Positions 1-8,946 of a stretch of 64,000 nucleotides of DNA are shown piece after piece; within the stretch, counting starts at the first letter, position 1; each line of letters starts with the position of its first letter. The notes beneath the pieces were generated by a model, which saw nothing but the letters and a program-made list of their open reading frames with translations, was not told where the DNA came from and did no database searches. Origin of the DNA: Photobacterium alginatilyticum (GTDB lineage Bacteria; Pseudomonadota; Gammaproteobacteria; Enterobacterales; Vibrionaceae); NCBI RefSeq assembly GCF_009910675.1, contig NZ_RSEJ01000008.1, forward strand, positions 141,407 to 205,406, written 5' to 3'. The translations under genes were made by a program, and so were the position numbers.

Positions 1-183
1 CCGCTTGAATTCAAGGACATTACCTCAGGCCAGAACAAAGACTTCCAGAGCCACCATCTGACGATTGTCAAACAGGTATTCCGAATGGATGCCCAGCAAA
101 GCCGCCGTATTGATATCATCAATAAGAAGTCGCTATTGCTGACCAGCCTGACTTACGGTTCGAGTATTCTTTACTCGCTGTAA
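1..183 (+). CDS. C-terminal end of an unrecognised protein (cut by window edge)
   Basis: An open frame runs from the first base to a TAA at 181-183 and gives 60 residues with normal composition, ending in a hydrophobic stretch (LLLTSLTYGSSILYSL). The 5' part is outside the window. I do not recognise the family. It converges on the porin gene on the other strand, and the 80-base gap between them holds a strong hairpin. Confidence 0.6.
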   Translation, partial: PLEFKDITSGQNKDFQSHHLTIVKQVFRMDAQQSRRIDIINKKSLLLTSLTYGSSILYSL

Positions 184-202
184 AGCTATATTACGGTTAG
201 AT

Positions 203-231
203 CAAAAAGGGGGGAAGCGCTCGCTTCCCCC
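203..231 (-). terminator. Rho-independent terminator of the porin gene
   Basis: A GC-rich inverted repeat (gggggaagcg at 210-219, cgcttccccc at 222-231) is followed on the minus strand by a run of five T (204-208 on the plus strand are A). It lies just after the porin stop at 264. Confidence 0.85.
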
Positions 232-263
232 AACCACAATGAACATTCCTTTCAAATTACAGC

Positions 264-1292
264 TTAGAAGTACACTCTCATACCAATCGTGAATGCACTG
301 TCATCGCTGCCGGCAACTTCTTCGTCAAAGCTCTGATCGGCATATTCTGCGTACGAGACAACGCTGTCATTTAACCAGTAGTCAGCACCAATAGTGAACT
401 GGTTTAGCTTATCGTCCTGGGTATCGTAGTCGACATAATCGTAGACACCGTACAAACCGACACCGACAGGCAGATCGTAGCGAGCCATCGCACCGATACC
501 GGTTCTCTCCTCGCCGGCGAAGTCATAGTCAGAGTACATTGCTGCCACCGACAACGCCTGGTAGGCATACGTGGCGTTCAGCGTCCAGGAGGTATCGTCA
601 TCACCACCATAGGTCATATCTTTCTCTGTACGCTCAGAGTAGGTATAGGTAGCCGATAAGCCAAGGCCGAAGTCAGAGGCCCAAGCCACACCCAAGGCAT
701 ACGCCTGGTCGATGCCTAGCTCACCCAGATCCGGATCTGCCACACCGTTTGCATCAACTCCTTCATCACCGGTATGGTACTGCGCCATGATGCTCAGGCT
801 GTTAACATCAACCTTGTACTGAATACCATTGGTAAGACGATCGGTCGCAAACGCATCCTCCTTGATGTTTGCGGTACCGCCATACTCCCAGGTGATATCA
901 TACTGACCGGCCAAAGTATCCTGAACTGCCGACATACGACCGATACGGAACTCGCCGAAGTCACCGCCAATCGCCACCGAGCCGAATTTCAGGAAATTAT
1001 CATCATCGTTACCGTCGCCATCTTCCGGGATAATATTCATTTCATACATGACATCGCCGTTGACGTACATGTTATTGTCCAGGAAGTAAGTAACCCCCAG
1101 GCCAAGCTCCGTCCCCTCACCGGTAAACGTACTGTCCGCCCCCATATGGCCGTTATCGGTTGTTTCATAGCGTGCACGCAGGTTACCGTAGGCATTAACT
1201 GAAAGCTCATCTGTTTTATATACTTCTGCTGCCATTGCTGATGCACTAGCAACAACAGAACCAATGACTGTTGCTACAACTGTCTTTTTCAT
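264..1292 (-). CDS. Outer-membrane general porin (Gram-negative porin family)
   Basis: Trimeric beta-barrel porin, 342 residues, presumed to let small solutes through the outer membrane. The sequence has a classic signal peptide (MKKT, hydrophobic core, ASAMAA), alternating beta-strand patterns and acidic loops, and ends in Phe (RVYF), the usual sorting signal of outer-membrane barrels. I start at ATG 1292 because AGGAG sits six bases upstream; an in-frame TTG two codons earlier is inside the ribosome-binding site and unlikely. It is monocistronic, with its own terminator at 203-231. It differs from the second porin at 7951-8946, so the two are not recent duplicates. Substrate specificity cannot be read from sequence. 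Confidence 0.85.
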   Translation of the reverse strand: MKKTVVATVIGSVVASASAMAAEVYKTDELSVNAYGNLRARYETTDNGHMGADSTFTGEGTELGLGVTYFLDNNMYVNGDVMYEMNIIPEDGDGNDDDNFLKFGSVAIGGDFGEFRIGRMSAVQDTLAGQYDITWEYGGTANIKEDAFATDRLTNGIQYKVDVNSLSIMAQYHTGDEGVDANGVADPDLGELGIDQAYALGVAWASDFGLGLSATYTYSERTEKDMTYGGDDDTSWTLNATYAYQALSVAAMYSDYDFAGEERTGIGAMARYDLPVGVGLYGVYDYVDYDTQDDKLNQFTIGADYWLNDSVVSYAEYADQSFDEEVAGSDDSAFTIGMRVYF

Positions 1293-1702
1293 GTCCAACT
1301 CCTAATAACCTGCATACGCCCGTTTGCTATATGTCAGGTGATGGTATTTATATTTTGATCCCTTGCCTTTGCTAGCCGAGAGCTTTCTCATTACGCTTAA
1401 CCGTAATAAACAGGTGCATTCGGGTAACTTCCATGGCATTTCTGCTCTGTCCGAGATGACAATATTAAATACCGAAAATCAGAGTGTTATGAAGAAAAAC
1501 AGCCTTAAAAATTATTTATCTAGATGTTGTTAGAAAATAAGTTTAGGTAAAAACTAAAAGCGACTATAAATTACTGAACCAGCTAAAAATAAAACATTTA
1601 GACGTTAATTTAACCCGCTATATGCAAAAAACAAATAAACGCAATGATAATAAAACAAAAGGCATTCGCCGGGCGAATAAAAGGGACTGGTACTGCTGAA
1701 GA
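1293..1702. other. Intergenic region upstream of the porin
   Basis: About 410 bases, AT-rich, lying between the porin start and the recR terminator. Porin genes usually have long regulated leaders (for example OmpR, CRP or small RNA targets), but I could not pick a convincing promoter or operator and saw no plausible small gene. Confidence 0.4.
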
Positions 1703-1749
1703 CAGATAAAAAAATACCAACTCCAGATTTAACCTGTAAGTTGGTATTT
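1703..1749 (-). terminator. Terminator of the dnaX-ybaB-recR operon
   Basis: The inverted repeat aaataccaact (1712-1722) / agttggtattt (1739-1749) has a 16-base loop. On the minus strand it is followed by seven T. It lies 37 bases after the recR stop. Confidence 0.75.
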
Positions 1750-1785
1750 ATCAAGTTCAGACGATTATCAAATCAGCCAAACCGA

Positions 1786-2388
1786 CTAATAGAGCTTATG
1801 TCGTCCGGCAATGGAGTGTGACAATGTCGTCCCGTCAACAAGCTCTAGCTCACCGCCGACCGGAACACCGTGTGCAATACGGGTAGCTGGGATCGAGTAC
1901 TCACTGCACAGCTCTGCAATATAGTGCGCCGTTGCCTCGCCCTCGACTGTCGGATTCGTCGCCAGAATAAGCTCTGATATCTGCTCGTTCTGCAAGCGAA
2001 ATTCCAGGGTATCGAGGCCAATATCTGACGGACCAATACCGTCAAGCGGGGATAAGTGCCCCATCAGCACGAAATAACGCCCCGAAAACTGCCCCGTTGA
2101 TTCAACGGCAACAATGTCCGCCGGGCTTTCAACCACGCAGATCTGCCCGTTCTCCTGACGACGAGGGTTGGCACAAATCGCGCACACATCCTCTTCCGTA
2201 AAGGTACGACAGCTCTGGCAGTGACCTATTTCGGTCATCGCCTTACTCAGGGCATCAGCCAGTTGCAGACCGCCTTGACGATTACGCTGCAACAAACTGA
2301 AGGCCATGCGCTGAGCCGACTTGGGGCCAACCCCAGGCAGACAACGCAAGGCCTCCATCAGTTGTTCCAGTAATTGACTGGTGCGCAT
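1786..2388 (-). CDS. recR: Recombination mediator RecR
   Basis: RecR works with RecF and RecO to load RecA on SSB-coated gapped DNA; it is cytosolic and forms a ring clamp. The 200-residue protein has the full family order: an N-terminal helix-hairpin-helix ([14 protein letters not shown], about residues 17-30), a four-cysteine zinc finger (C57, C60, C69, C72) and a TOPRIM domain from about residue 82 ([12 protein letters not shown]). Length is standard. It is the last gene of dnaX-ybaB-recR, three bases after ybaB, an arrangement conserved in gammaproteobacteria, and is followed by a terminator. Start ATG 2388 is well supported. Confidence 0.97.
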   Translation of the reverse strand: MRTSQLLEQLMEALRCLPGVGPKSAQRMAFSLLQRNRQGGLQLADALSKAMTEIGHCQSCRTFTEEDVCAICANPRRQENGQICVVESPADIVAVESTGQFSGRYFVLMGHLSPLDGIGPSDIGLDTLEFRLQNEQISELILATNPTVEGEATAHYIAELCSEYSIPATRIAHGVPVGGELELVDGTTLSHSIAGRHKLY

Positions 2389-2391
2389 TGA

Positions 2392-2721
2392 TTAGAATGG
2401 CATCTTGAAGCCGGCAGGTAGGTTCATACCGCCTGTTACGCTTGCCATTTTCTCTTTCTGCGCTTCTTCGATGCGGCGCGCTGCATCGTTAAATGCTGCT
2501 GCGATCAAATCTTCCAACATATCTTTATCGTCTTCCATCAAGCTATCATCCAGCTCAACGCGACGTACACTGTGGCTACCAGTCAGAGTCACTTTTACCA
2601 GGCCAGCACCGGACTCGCCAGTGACTTCCATGTTTGCAATTTCTTCTTGCATCTTTTGCATGCGCTCTTGCATTTGCTGCGCCTGCTTCATCATGTTGCC
2701 CATACCACCTTTACCAAACAT
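2392..2721 (-). CDS. ybaB: Nucleoid-associated protein YbaB/EbfC family
   Basis: Small DNA-binding dimer of the YbaB/EbfC family, 109 residues, thought to bind DNA as tweezers and affect nucleoid structure. The N-terminus has the typical Gly/Met start ([18 protein letters not shown]) followed by a Met/Gln-rich helix. The core carries the conserved [13 protein letters not shown] strand, and the C-terminus ends [11 protein letters not shown] as in the family. It lies between dnaX and recR, a near-universal context. A GAGAGAG ribosome-binding site precedes ATG 2721. Confidence 0.95.
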   Translation of the reverse strand: MFGKGGMGNMMKQAQQMQERMQKMQEEIANMEVTGESGAGLVKVTLTGSHSVRRVELDDSLMEDDKDMLEDLIAAAFNDAARRIEEAQKEKMASVTGGMNLPAGFKMPF

Positions 2722-2785
2722 ATACTCTCTCTCTATTGGTCTGGTTGAAATTCATTTTGCTATATCGTAATACAAACCGACTGTA

Positions 2786-5062
2786 TTACAGCGGCCTAAT
2801 ACTCTCTTCATCAAGTACAGCAGCAAAGCGCTGGCAGATAAAGTTCACATTAGGATCACTCATTAAACTTTGCTTTGCCTGATCAAGCTTCTGGTGATAG
2901 AGCCCCTCTCGCCACTCTAGCGGCGAACACCCTTTCTCACCGAGCTCAATCGATAATTCGATTTCCATACCAAGCAATTCACCGATAGCCTGCGCCAACT
3001 GCTCTCTGGCCTTAGGGCTATCTAAATGTCGTTGAGACTGGCGTAAGAACAAAGTCACTTGTTGATCGTGTTGCTCAAACGCTGAATTTAATGCCAATTG
3101 CTGGACCATTCGCCCTACATTTAGCTTAGTCACTAAATCTGACCAACTATCCTGATTTGCCGCTTCTTTGACAAGCAATTTCGCCATCTCTGGCGTTTTT
3201 TCATGCTCTAGCGCGCGCTTCAGCATCGCAGGTGCCACTTCCTGCTTTACCGCCTCTGGCTCAGGCTGAGCCATTGGTTTCCATCGGTATTCTTCATCCG
3301 ACTTGCTCACTGGTTTCTCGGCAGCTCCCGGCGCTGGCATCGCGGATACTCCGACAGACGGAGCTGACTGACCATTGTGCTTGGTAGCAATGCGGTCTAG
3401 CACATTGGTTGCGACTTTTTTAGCTGGCGCCGATTCAGTCTTTTTTGCAGCAGGATGATCCTCATGGCCGCGTTTGCTCTTGCTTCTCAGCTTGTTCCTT
3501 GCCGCCAACAACCCTGTTGCTGCCGATGACGGTTGGGCCTGTGGCTGAGCAACCTCAGGCTGTTGCGCAGAAGGCCTTTCCTGACGCAACTCCTGCCGCC
3601 GAGGCTCTTGCATAGCAGCATCATAACCTTGCGGAGCATGTTGAGGTACCGCCATAGATGGCTGAGAGCTTCCCTGATGTGGATTACTATTCTGCGGATG
3701 GCCGATTTGCGCAGGACTGCCTTGTGGATTCCCGCCCTGCGGATATGATGGAACCTGCTCTTGCGGCACTGGCTCAACAACAGTACGCAGTGGCGACTGC
3801 TGGACCGGAGCTACTGGTTGCGGCTGTACCGGCGCATGAGATTGCCCAGCGCTCATCTGCGCTTTCAGAGCCTGCACCCGTTGCATACCCTGCTGGCCTT
3901 GTGGCGCTTGGCTCTGGGGCTGTGTAACAGGCTCTGCAGTCGGCACATGAATCGGCTGAGCACTGCTTCCCTGACCCGAAAGCGGTCGGAAAGCCAGCAT
4001 TCTCAGCAGCACCATCTCCAGTCCCGTACGACCGTCCGGGGCATAGGCCAGATCCTGGCGACCCTGCAAGGCAATCTGATAGCACAGCTGCACTTCCTGG
4101 GGCGATACGTGCTTGCTCAGCGCAATAACACGCTCGGCATCGGGAGCGCTTTCATCCAACGACGCTGGCAGCGCCTGATACATAGCGACACGGTGTAGCT
4201 GAGCGGCAAGCTCGCTCAGTAGGCTATCCCACTCGACACCGACACCCGCCAGCTCTTCCAGGCATGCCATTGCAGATTGCGCCTCACCCTGTGCCATGGC
4301 TTCAAGCAGGTACAGCGCCTGCTCGGTATTCAAGGTTCCCAGCATGGCCGAAACAGACTCGGCCTGAACTTGGCCATTACCCAGGGCTATTGCCTGATCG
4401 GTGAGGCTGAGGGCATCACGCATACTGCCTTCCGCCGCTCTGGCCAGCAAGCTCAAGGCTCTAGAATCATGTTCCACCTGCTCTTCTTTTAGCACCTTTT
4501 CCAGCTGGGACTGAATTTGGGCATTATCCAGATGTTTCAGGTGAAACTGTAAGCAACGTGACAAAATCGTCACCGGCAGCTTCTGGGGATCGGTCGTAGC
4601 CAGGATAAACTTGACGTATTCCGGCGGTTCTTCAAGGGTTTTCAATAGTGCATTAAAGCTGTGACGAGAGAGCATATGCACTTCGTCAATCAGATAAACC
4701 TTGAAACGGCCACGGGCAGGTTTGTACTGAACGTTATCAAGCAGTTCACGGGTGTCTTCGACTTTGGTCCGTGATGCCGCATCGATTTCCAGCAAGTCGA
4801 CAAAGCGGCCTTCGTCGATCTCACGGCAGGTCTCGCACTGACCGCATGGTGTGGATGTCACCCCCTGCTCACAGTTCAGCCCTTTGGCAAAAATACGGGC
4901 AATGGTAGTTTTACCCACTCCGCGGGTGCCGCTGAACAAATAGGCATGGTGAAGACGGTTGTGGGCAAGTGCATTGGCCAACGCCGTCAGGACATGGGAC
5001 TGGCCGACAACATCCTCAAATTGATGTGGTCGCCATTTCCGTGCCAGAACCTGATAACTCAT
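2786..5062 (-). CDS. dnaX: DNA polymerase III tau subunit (and gamma by frameshift)
   Basis: Clamp-loader subunit of the replicative polymerase. Tau is 758 residues. Visible parts are the AAA+ core with Walker A GTRGVGKTT (45-53), zinc cysteines C64, C73, C76 and C79, and Walker B LIDEVHML. A long Pro/Gln-rich, low-complexity linker (about residues 365-560) follows, then the C-terminal tau-specific region that binds DnaB and alpha. It is longer than the E. coli protein (643 residues), mainly through the linker. A slippery site at codons 539-541 predicts a truncated gamma of 542 residues. First gene of dnaX-ybaB-recR; the upstream gap to apt is 114 bases. Confidence 0.97.
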   Translation of the reverse strand: MSYQVLARKWRPHQFEDVVGQSHVLTALANALAHNRLHHAYLFSGTRGVGKTTIARIFAKGLNCEQGVTSTPCGQCETCREIDEGRFVDLLEIDAASRTKVEDTRELLDNVQYKPARGRFKVYLIDEVHMLSRHSFNALLKTLEEPPEYVKFILATTDPQKLPVTILSRCLQFHLKHLDNAQIQSQLEKVLKEEQVEHDSRALSLLARAAEGSMRDALSLTDQAIALGNGQVQAESVSAMLGTLNTEQALYLLEAMAQGEAQSAMACLEELAGVGVEWDSLLSELAAQLHRVAMYQALPASLDESAPDAERVIALSKHVSPQEVQLCYQIALQGRQDLAYAPDGRTGLEMVLLRMLAFRPLSGQGSSAQPIHVPTAEPVTQPQSQAPQGQQGMQRVQALKAQMSAGQSHAPVQPQPVAPVQQSPLRTVVEPVPQEQVPSYPQGGNPQGSPAQIGHPQNSNPHQGSSQPSMAVPQHAPQGYDAAMQEPRRQELRQERPSAQQPEVAQPQAQPSSAATGLLAARNKLRSKSKRGHEDHPAAKKTESAPAKKVATNVLDRIATKHNGQSAPSVGVSAMPAPGAAEKPVSKSDEEYRWKPMAQPEPEAVKQEVAPAMLKRALEHEKTPEMAKLLVKEAANQDSWSDLVTKLNVGRMVQQLALNSAFEQHDQQVTLFLRQSQRHLDSPKAREQLAQAIGELLGMEIELSIELGEKGCSPLEWREGLYHQKLDQAKQSLMSDPNVNFICQRFAAVLDEESIRPL
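3435..3446 (-). other. Programmed -1 frameshift site in dnaX
   Basis: On the coding strand A AAA AAG falls exactly in the slippery register (last base of codon 539, then codons 540 and 541). After a -1 shift the next codons are GAC and TGA, so gamma would end Lys-Lys-Asp. This is the same heptamer and near-immediate stop known from E. coli dnaX. A GAGG lies 13 bases upstream as a possible stimulatory Shine-Dalgarno; the downstream stem is weaker than in E. coli. Confidence 0.8.
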
Positions 5063-5176
5063 GTTTACTAACCTTACAGAATCAAGAACTCAATGCTAGC
5101 ACAGGGAGGATTTTTGAGCGAGAGGGCGCCACGGCGAGCGCCCAATGATTAGCCAGATTGATACTGGCTACAGGGA

Positions 5177-5722
5177 TTAGTGACCGTCGAAGTCACAGAT
5201 GCTGTATACGTTAAGGCCAATGCCTTCCAGACGCTCTGCACCACCCAGCTCTGGCAGGTTGATCACAAACGCGGCATCTTCAACCACACCGCCCAAACGG
5301 CGAACCAGTTTGGTTGTCGCTTCAATGGTGCCGCCGGTAGCCAGCAAATCATCAACCAGCAGTACCTTGTCGCCTTCGCTAATCGCATCGACATGGATCT
5401 CTAGCGTATCCTGACCGTATTCAAGCTCATAGCTTTCACCGATCACCTCACGAGGCAGTTTGCCAGGTTTGCGAACCGGCACAAAACCAACACCCAGCTC
5501 GAGTGCCAGCGGGGCACCAAACAAAAAGCCGCGCGCCTCGGTACCGATTACTTTCGTAATACCTTTGTTTTTGTATTGCTCGATCAGCACTTGCATCGTT
5601 GCGCTATAAGCTGCAGGGTCTTCCATCAGGCTGGTAATATCTCGGAACAAAATACCTGGCTTCGGGTAGTCCGGGATAGATTTAATGCTACGCTTGATCA
5701 AAGCTAGTTTTTCTTGAGTCAT
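5177..5722 (-). CDS. apt: Adenine phosphoribosyltransferase
   Basis: Purine salvage enzyme: adenine plus PRPP gives AMP and pyrophosphate, in the cytosol. The protein is 181 residues, the normal length. It shows the family N-terminus ([21 protein letters not shown]), the flexible loop region and the PRPP-binding motif [13 protein letters not shown] at about 125-137. It sits just upstream of dnaX on the same strand, as in Vibrio and E. coli. Start ATG 5722 gives the expected N-terminus. Confidence 0.96.
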   Translation of the reverse strand: MTQEKLALIKRSIKSIPDYPKPGILFRDITSLMEDPAAYSATMQVLIEQYKNKGITKVIGTEARGFLFGAPLALELGVGFVPVRKPGKLPREVIGESYELEYGQDTLEIHVDAISEGDKVLLVDDLLATGGTIEATTKLVRRLGGVVEDAAFVINLPELGGAERLEGIGLNVYSICDFDGH

Positions 5723-5923
5723 AATCGTTTTCCGTGCACCATCTTACGCAAGTGCTGTAGCGCTTGTTAAAAAGCCTGGCGCAGGGACAAACCTCGGCAG
5801 CAGGCAAATAAATTCCGGAGCAAATAGTATTGATTTTCACAGGCGGGAGCAACTAATACCAAGGGTTCTTTGTCATGAATCAATAGATATCGTTTACATC
5901 TTGCCGGACTCGTAAGCAACGAC

Positions 5924-6331
5924 TTACTTATTACCTACAGGTGCGTTTGAAAAGCGTGAGTTATCTACCACCGGCAACCGGTTGAACCAAACCAGCAACA
6001 GGGTAGCCATCCCCATCAGCATCACTTTATGCCATAGTAAGGGCACCAGATAAATAGACAGAGAGAAGCTGAGCACTATGGTGATATTTGCCCGACGCTT
6101 GACCGTTCTTGAGACCGCTCTGTTATCATGCCAGTTTTGCAGAACCGGGCCGAAGTGCGGATGTTGATGAAGCCAGCGGCTGAGGCGGGGCGAGCCACGC
6201 ATGAAACAGGCGCTGGCCAGTAGCAAAAAAGGGGTCGTCGGCAGCAAAGGCAGGAAAATGCCCAAGACACCGAGAACAACACACAACCAGCCAATACTTA
6301 ACAAGATGGCTCGTTTAATGATGTTTTTCAT
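5924..6331 (-). CDS. ybaN: YbaN-type inner-membrane protein (DUF454)
   Basis: A 135-residue protein of the DUF454/YbaN family, of unknown biochemical function. The sequence shows the family pattern: a first membrane segment (about 9-27, LLSIGWLCVVLGVLGIFLPLLP), the conserved LPTTPFLLLASACFMRGSPRL stretch split across its end, a Trp/His-rich loop (HQHPHFGPVLQNWHDN), and a second hydrophobic pair near 85-120. In E. coli ybaN lies beside apt, as here. Confidence in the family is high; no role is claimed. Confidence 0.88.
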   Translation of the reverse strand: MKNIIKRAILLSIGWLCVVLGVLGIFLPLLPTTPFLLLASACFMRGSPRLSRWLHQHPHFGPVLQNWHDNRAVSRTVKRRANITIVLSFSLSIYLVPLLWHKVMLMGMATLLLVWFNRLPVVDNSRFSNAPVGNK

Positions 6332-6387
6332 CTCCCCCTTCCTTACCGGTCGGGATAGAATACCAACCCAGGCATCAGTCGCTGATA

Positions 6388-6504
6388 CTATAGGCTCAGT
6401 ATTCCCAACCAGGTTAAACTTGCCGGTAGTGTTGGCAGTGCCAGTGCAACGAGAAAACCAACAAAATATTTAAAACTATACGGGTCTTTAAAACCGTGTT
6501 CCAT
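6388..6504 (-). CDS. Putative 38-residue membrane protein upstream of ybaN
   Basis: A short open frame starts at ATG 6504 with a strong ribosome-binding site (AAAGGA, eight bases upstream) and stops at TAG 6388. The product begins MEHGFKDPYSFKYF and then has one hydrophobic segment, about residues 14-36, with two prolines. It precedes ybaN on the same strand with a 56-base gap, so the two could be cotranscribed. I do not recognise it. The good Shine-Dalgarno and clean single-TM layout argue for a real small membrane protein rather than chance. Confidence 0.6.
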   Translation of the reverse strand: MEHGFKDPYSFKYFVGFLVALALPTLPASLTWLGILSL

Positions 6505-6731
6505 GGTACGCTTCCTTTATTGAGTATATATAGCTGACTTGCTTATTGTCAGCAGCTTCTTTGGCTGCCGATCTTGAGCGAAAATCACTATAGCGGATCA
6601 TGAAAGCGACAAAAACCGATGGAATTTATGGTTATTCTGCCCATTACTCTATAAAGGTTTGATTCAAATCACAATCAAACTATCAAACCGTCTTAGACTA
6701 AATTTATCACTTATAAACATAATACCGAGAT

Positions 6732-7097
6732 ATGACAACGTCAGAGCGTACTTACCAACAGCTAAAAGAGCATTTGGAGCAGGAACATACTCAGTTAGCC
6801 AAAGAGCTTAAGCATGAAATGCTGCTAAATACTCTTGTCCCTTCGGCGACAGCCATTGAGCAGGCCGATCTCAATGAGCTCATCGTGATGGCAAAATCCT
6901 CATTCATTCCAAACCTGTTTGATTTGGCGATGAAAATGGAAAAAGTCGATGCTGCCATCTGCTCAATCAAACTTGGCATGTATGGGCTGTGCGTGGACTG
7001 TGAGGAAGAAATTGAACTTGAAGAGCTTCAGGCCGACCCGGCTCAGCCGCGATGTCATTCATGTCGCGCCCATAGCCGCTATCACCATGATAAGTAA
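6732..7097 (+). CDS. TraR/DksA-type zinc-finger protein
   Basis: A 121-residue protein with an N-terminal coiled-coil half (about 5-80) and a C-terminal four-cysteine zinc finger, C87-x2-C90-x17-C108-x2-C111, the DksA/TraR arrangement. DksA relatives insert into the RNA polymerase secondary channel. Here the coil tip lacks the obvious acidic pair that is essential in DksA, so this is more likely a DksA-like accessory protein than DksA itself. It is shorter than DksA (about 150). It is monocistronic, starting at ATG 6732 after a weak GAG site. The actual polymerase effect is unknown. Confidence 0.8.
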   Translation: MTTSERTYQQLKEHLEQEHTQLAKELKHEMLLNTLVPSATAIEQADLNELIVMAKSSFIPNLFDLAMKMEKVDAAICSIKLGMYGLCVDCEEEIELEELQADPAQPRCHSCRAHSRYHHDK

Positions 7098-7207
7098 CGT
7101 AAATTGGCGGGATAAAACATAACAGCCACCATTGGCGGCTGGCCCAGCATCCCGCAATCAGCTTAGCTAGCTATACGTTACATTAGCTTGCGATAAACAA
7201 TTATCGA

Positions 7208-7846
7208 TCACTGCGCATCTTGTGCTTTTGCCCACTGGTAAAAGGCAGCTTTTTCTTCTGCATTTGCCTTGACATACCAGAGTTTCAACTGTGCCAAAGC
7301 ATCGCCAGAGATCGTCACTTCGCCCTGTTCACTCACTTCAACAGCGGCTTGTTCAAGATTGACGGCGTAGCCTTGCTCAAAAGTGATCCCATGCTGACGG
7401 TTATAGTCTGCCACCAGTGCTTCCATGTCCTTAAATGCCCCGAAGCCTTTCCCCTCTAACTCAACATATGGCAATAAAGATGTTGAGCCGTCACTTGACT
7501 CAAGCTGCCACTGTACGCCACGGTTAAAATGCGCTTTCGCCTGCGAAAGCGTCGTCAAACGAGGTAAGGTGATCGTCACATCATCATCTGGCACATCCAT
7601 CTCAAACAAGTATGGACGAGTTGTATACATTGTCTTTTTGGAGCCGTTTTTCAGCTCACCATCAAAACGAACCACAATCTGGTGCCTGCCTGGCTGAAGT
7701 TCGACCGATTCCGTAGATGACCAAATAGATGACTGCACTTTTTTGCCATCGACAACAAGTAATTCGACATTTTTACTGCTCGACACTGTTGCAGCCTGCA
7801 ACCCACCAGAAAGCAACACTAGCGTTAATCCAACTAATTTCTTCAT
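7208..7846 (-). CDS. UPF0319 / DUF2057 (YccT-type) exported protein
   Basis: A 212-residue protein with a signal peptide ([19 protein letters not shown]) followed by a beta-rich domain. The family pattern shows in [30 protein letters not shown] and the [21 protein letters not shown] stretch. Function in the envelope is not established. It is convergent with the DksA-like gene and separated from the porin by a bidirectional terminator. Confidence 0.82.
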   Translation of the reverse strand: MKKLVGLTLVLLSGGLQAATVSSSKNVELLVVDGKKVQSSIWSSTESVELQPGRHQIVVRFDGELKNGSKKTMYTTRPYLFEMDVPDDDVTITLPRLTTLSQAKAHFNRGVQWQLESSDGSTSLLPYVELEGKGFGAFKDMEALVADYNRQHGITFEQGYAVNLEQAAVEVSEQGEVTISGDALAQLKLWYVKANAEEKAAFYQWAKAQDAQ

Positions 7847-7893
7847 TTCAACCCTTGAATTTATACCAAGTTTCTCGATAGCGATAAGATAGC

Positions 7894-7922
7894 AAAAAGC
7901 CGCCCATTAAAGGCGGCTTTTT
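7894..7922. terminator. Bidirectional-looking terminator after the second porin
   Basis: The inverted repeat aaaaagccgcc (7894-7904) / ggcggcttttt (7912-7922) has a seven-base loop and an A/T flank on both sides. It lies 28 bases after the porin stop at 7951 on the minus strand, so it most probably terminates the porin. Confidence 0.88.
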
Positions 7923-7950
7923 CAAGAAGAACTCTAAGAAATAATCAATC

Positions 7951-8946
7951 TTAGAAAGAAACTTCCATACCAGCTACGTAACCGAACTCAGCATCGTCTA
8001 CGTCTGAGTAACCGATTTCGCCGTATACTTTTACGTTGCTGTGTAGTTGCTGAGTTACGTTGCCGTAGAAAACGTTAGCGTCTTCAACAGTCATAGCTGA
8101 ACTTTCAGGGCTCCAGTATGTGTAGCCAAGAGCAAATGTAGTCTTGTCCATAGTGTAAGAACCAGCTAGTGCCGCTGTATCAGCTTCAACTTTTTTGCTT
8201 GTATCTGCAGCTAGCTCGTAATCAACCTGGCCGAAAGATGCAGCAAACGCATATGCACCCATGATGTATTCAGCTTCTAGCTGAGCACCATCGATGTCAA
8301 CTGGTTGTTTTTCACCTTTAGCATTTTTAAAGATGTCAAACTTGTCAGAACTTACGTCATCACCAGAGTATAGATATACACGTGCGTCCAAGTCACCGAA
8401 GCGTGCACCTAGACGACCATCGATGATTTTTGTTTCGTCAGCGTTGCCTTTAGGGTTAGTTTCTTTTAGTAGAGCAGAAACGCCTGCATAGAACTGACCG
8501 TTATCAAACACATACTTGATGGTCTGGTCACCCTGAGCCTGAACAAAATCGATACCGTCACCGCCTAGTTCGATGTCTTTACCAATGCCAGAATCATCCG
8601 CAATTAGGTACTGACGACCAAAAGTAAATGTACCAAAGTCACCTTGGAAACCAACCCAAAGCTCGTCATTTTTAACGCCAGCTTCTGATTGGCCAGCATC
8701 TTCAAATTTGAACGCCATAGCTGCAACTGCATTCAAGTTATTTGATACAGGAACGGTAGTGCTGAACGCTAGATCGCCATCATCTAGACGGAATGCCGCA
8801 TCACTGTTCGCTGAATAACCCTGGAAGTACTGAACTTCAGCTGCGCCAGCAACGTCAACAAGTACGCCTTCAGAGTCATATAGGTTTACGCCTGCTTGCG
8901 CAGAACCAGCTGCTAGTACTGCTAGTGCTAGAAGTGTCTTTTTCAT
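7951..8946 (-). CDS. Outer-membrane porin (OmpU/OmpL-like)
   Basis: A beta-barrel porin of 331 residues with a signal peptide (MKKTLLALAVLAAGSAQA), the typical porin loop motif FGTFTFGRQYLIADD near residue 110, and a C-terminal Phe (VAGMEVSF). Codons are strongly biased to the GCA/GCT/GTT set used by highly expressed Vibrionaceae genes. I place the start at ATG 8946; a GTG three codons upstream is possible. The leader contains an inverted repeat (8976-8999). Which solute it favours is not visible; OmpU-like proteins in this family are often ToxR-regulated, but no ToxR site was identified. Confidence 0.85.
   Translation of the reverse strand: MKKTLLALAVLAAGSAQAGVNLYDSEGVLVDVAGAAEVQYFQGYSANSDAAFRLDDGDLAFSTTVPVSNNLNAVAAMAFKFEDAGQSEAGVKNDELWVGFQGDFGTFTFGRQYLIADDSGIGKDIELGGDGIDFVQAQGDQTIKYVFDNGQFYAGVSALLKETNPKGNADETKIIDGRLGARFGDLDARVYLYSGDDVSSDKFDIFKNAKGEKQPVDIDGAQLEAEYIMGAYAFAASFGQVDYELAADTSKKVEADTAALAGSYTMDKTTFALGYTYWSPESSAMTVEDANVFYGNVTQQLHSNVKVYGEIGYSDVDDAEFGYVAGMEVSF

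Noticed and set aside
774..1202. 142-codon open frame on the plus strand inside the porin gene
   Set aside because: Opposite-strand shadow of a well-supported porin; no ribosome-binding site and no family features.
3761..4198. Plus-strand frame in dnaX
   Set aside because: Mirror of the Pro/Gln-rich linker of dnaX; low-complexity product.
5723..5923. 4.5S signal-recognition-particle RNA near dnaX
   Set aside because: Looked for the GGTCAGG...GGAAGGAAGCAGCC core because the gene is beside dnaX in some bacteria; not found here.
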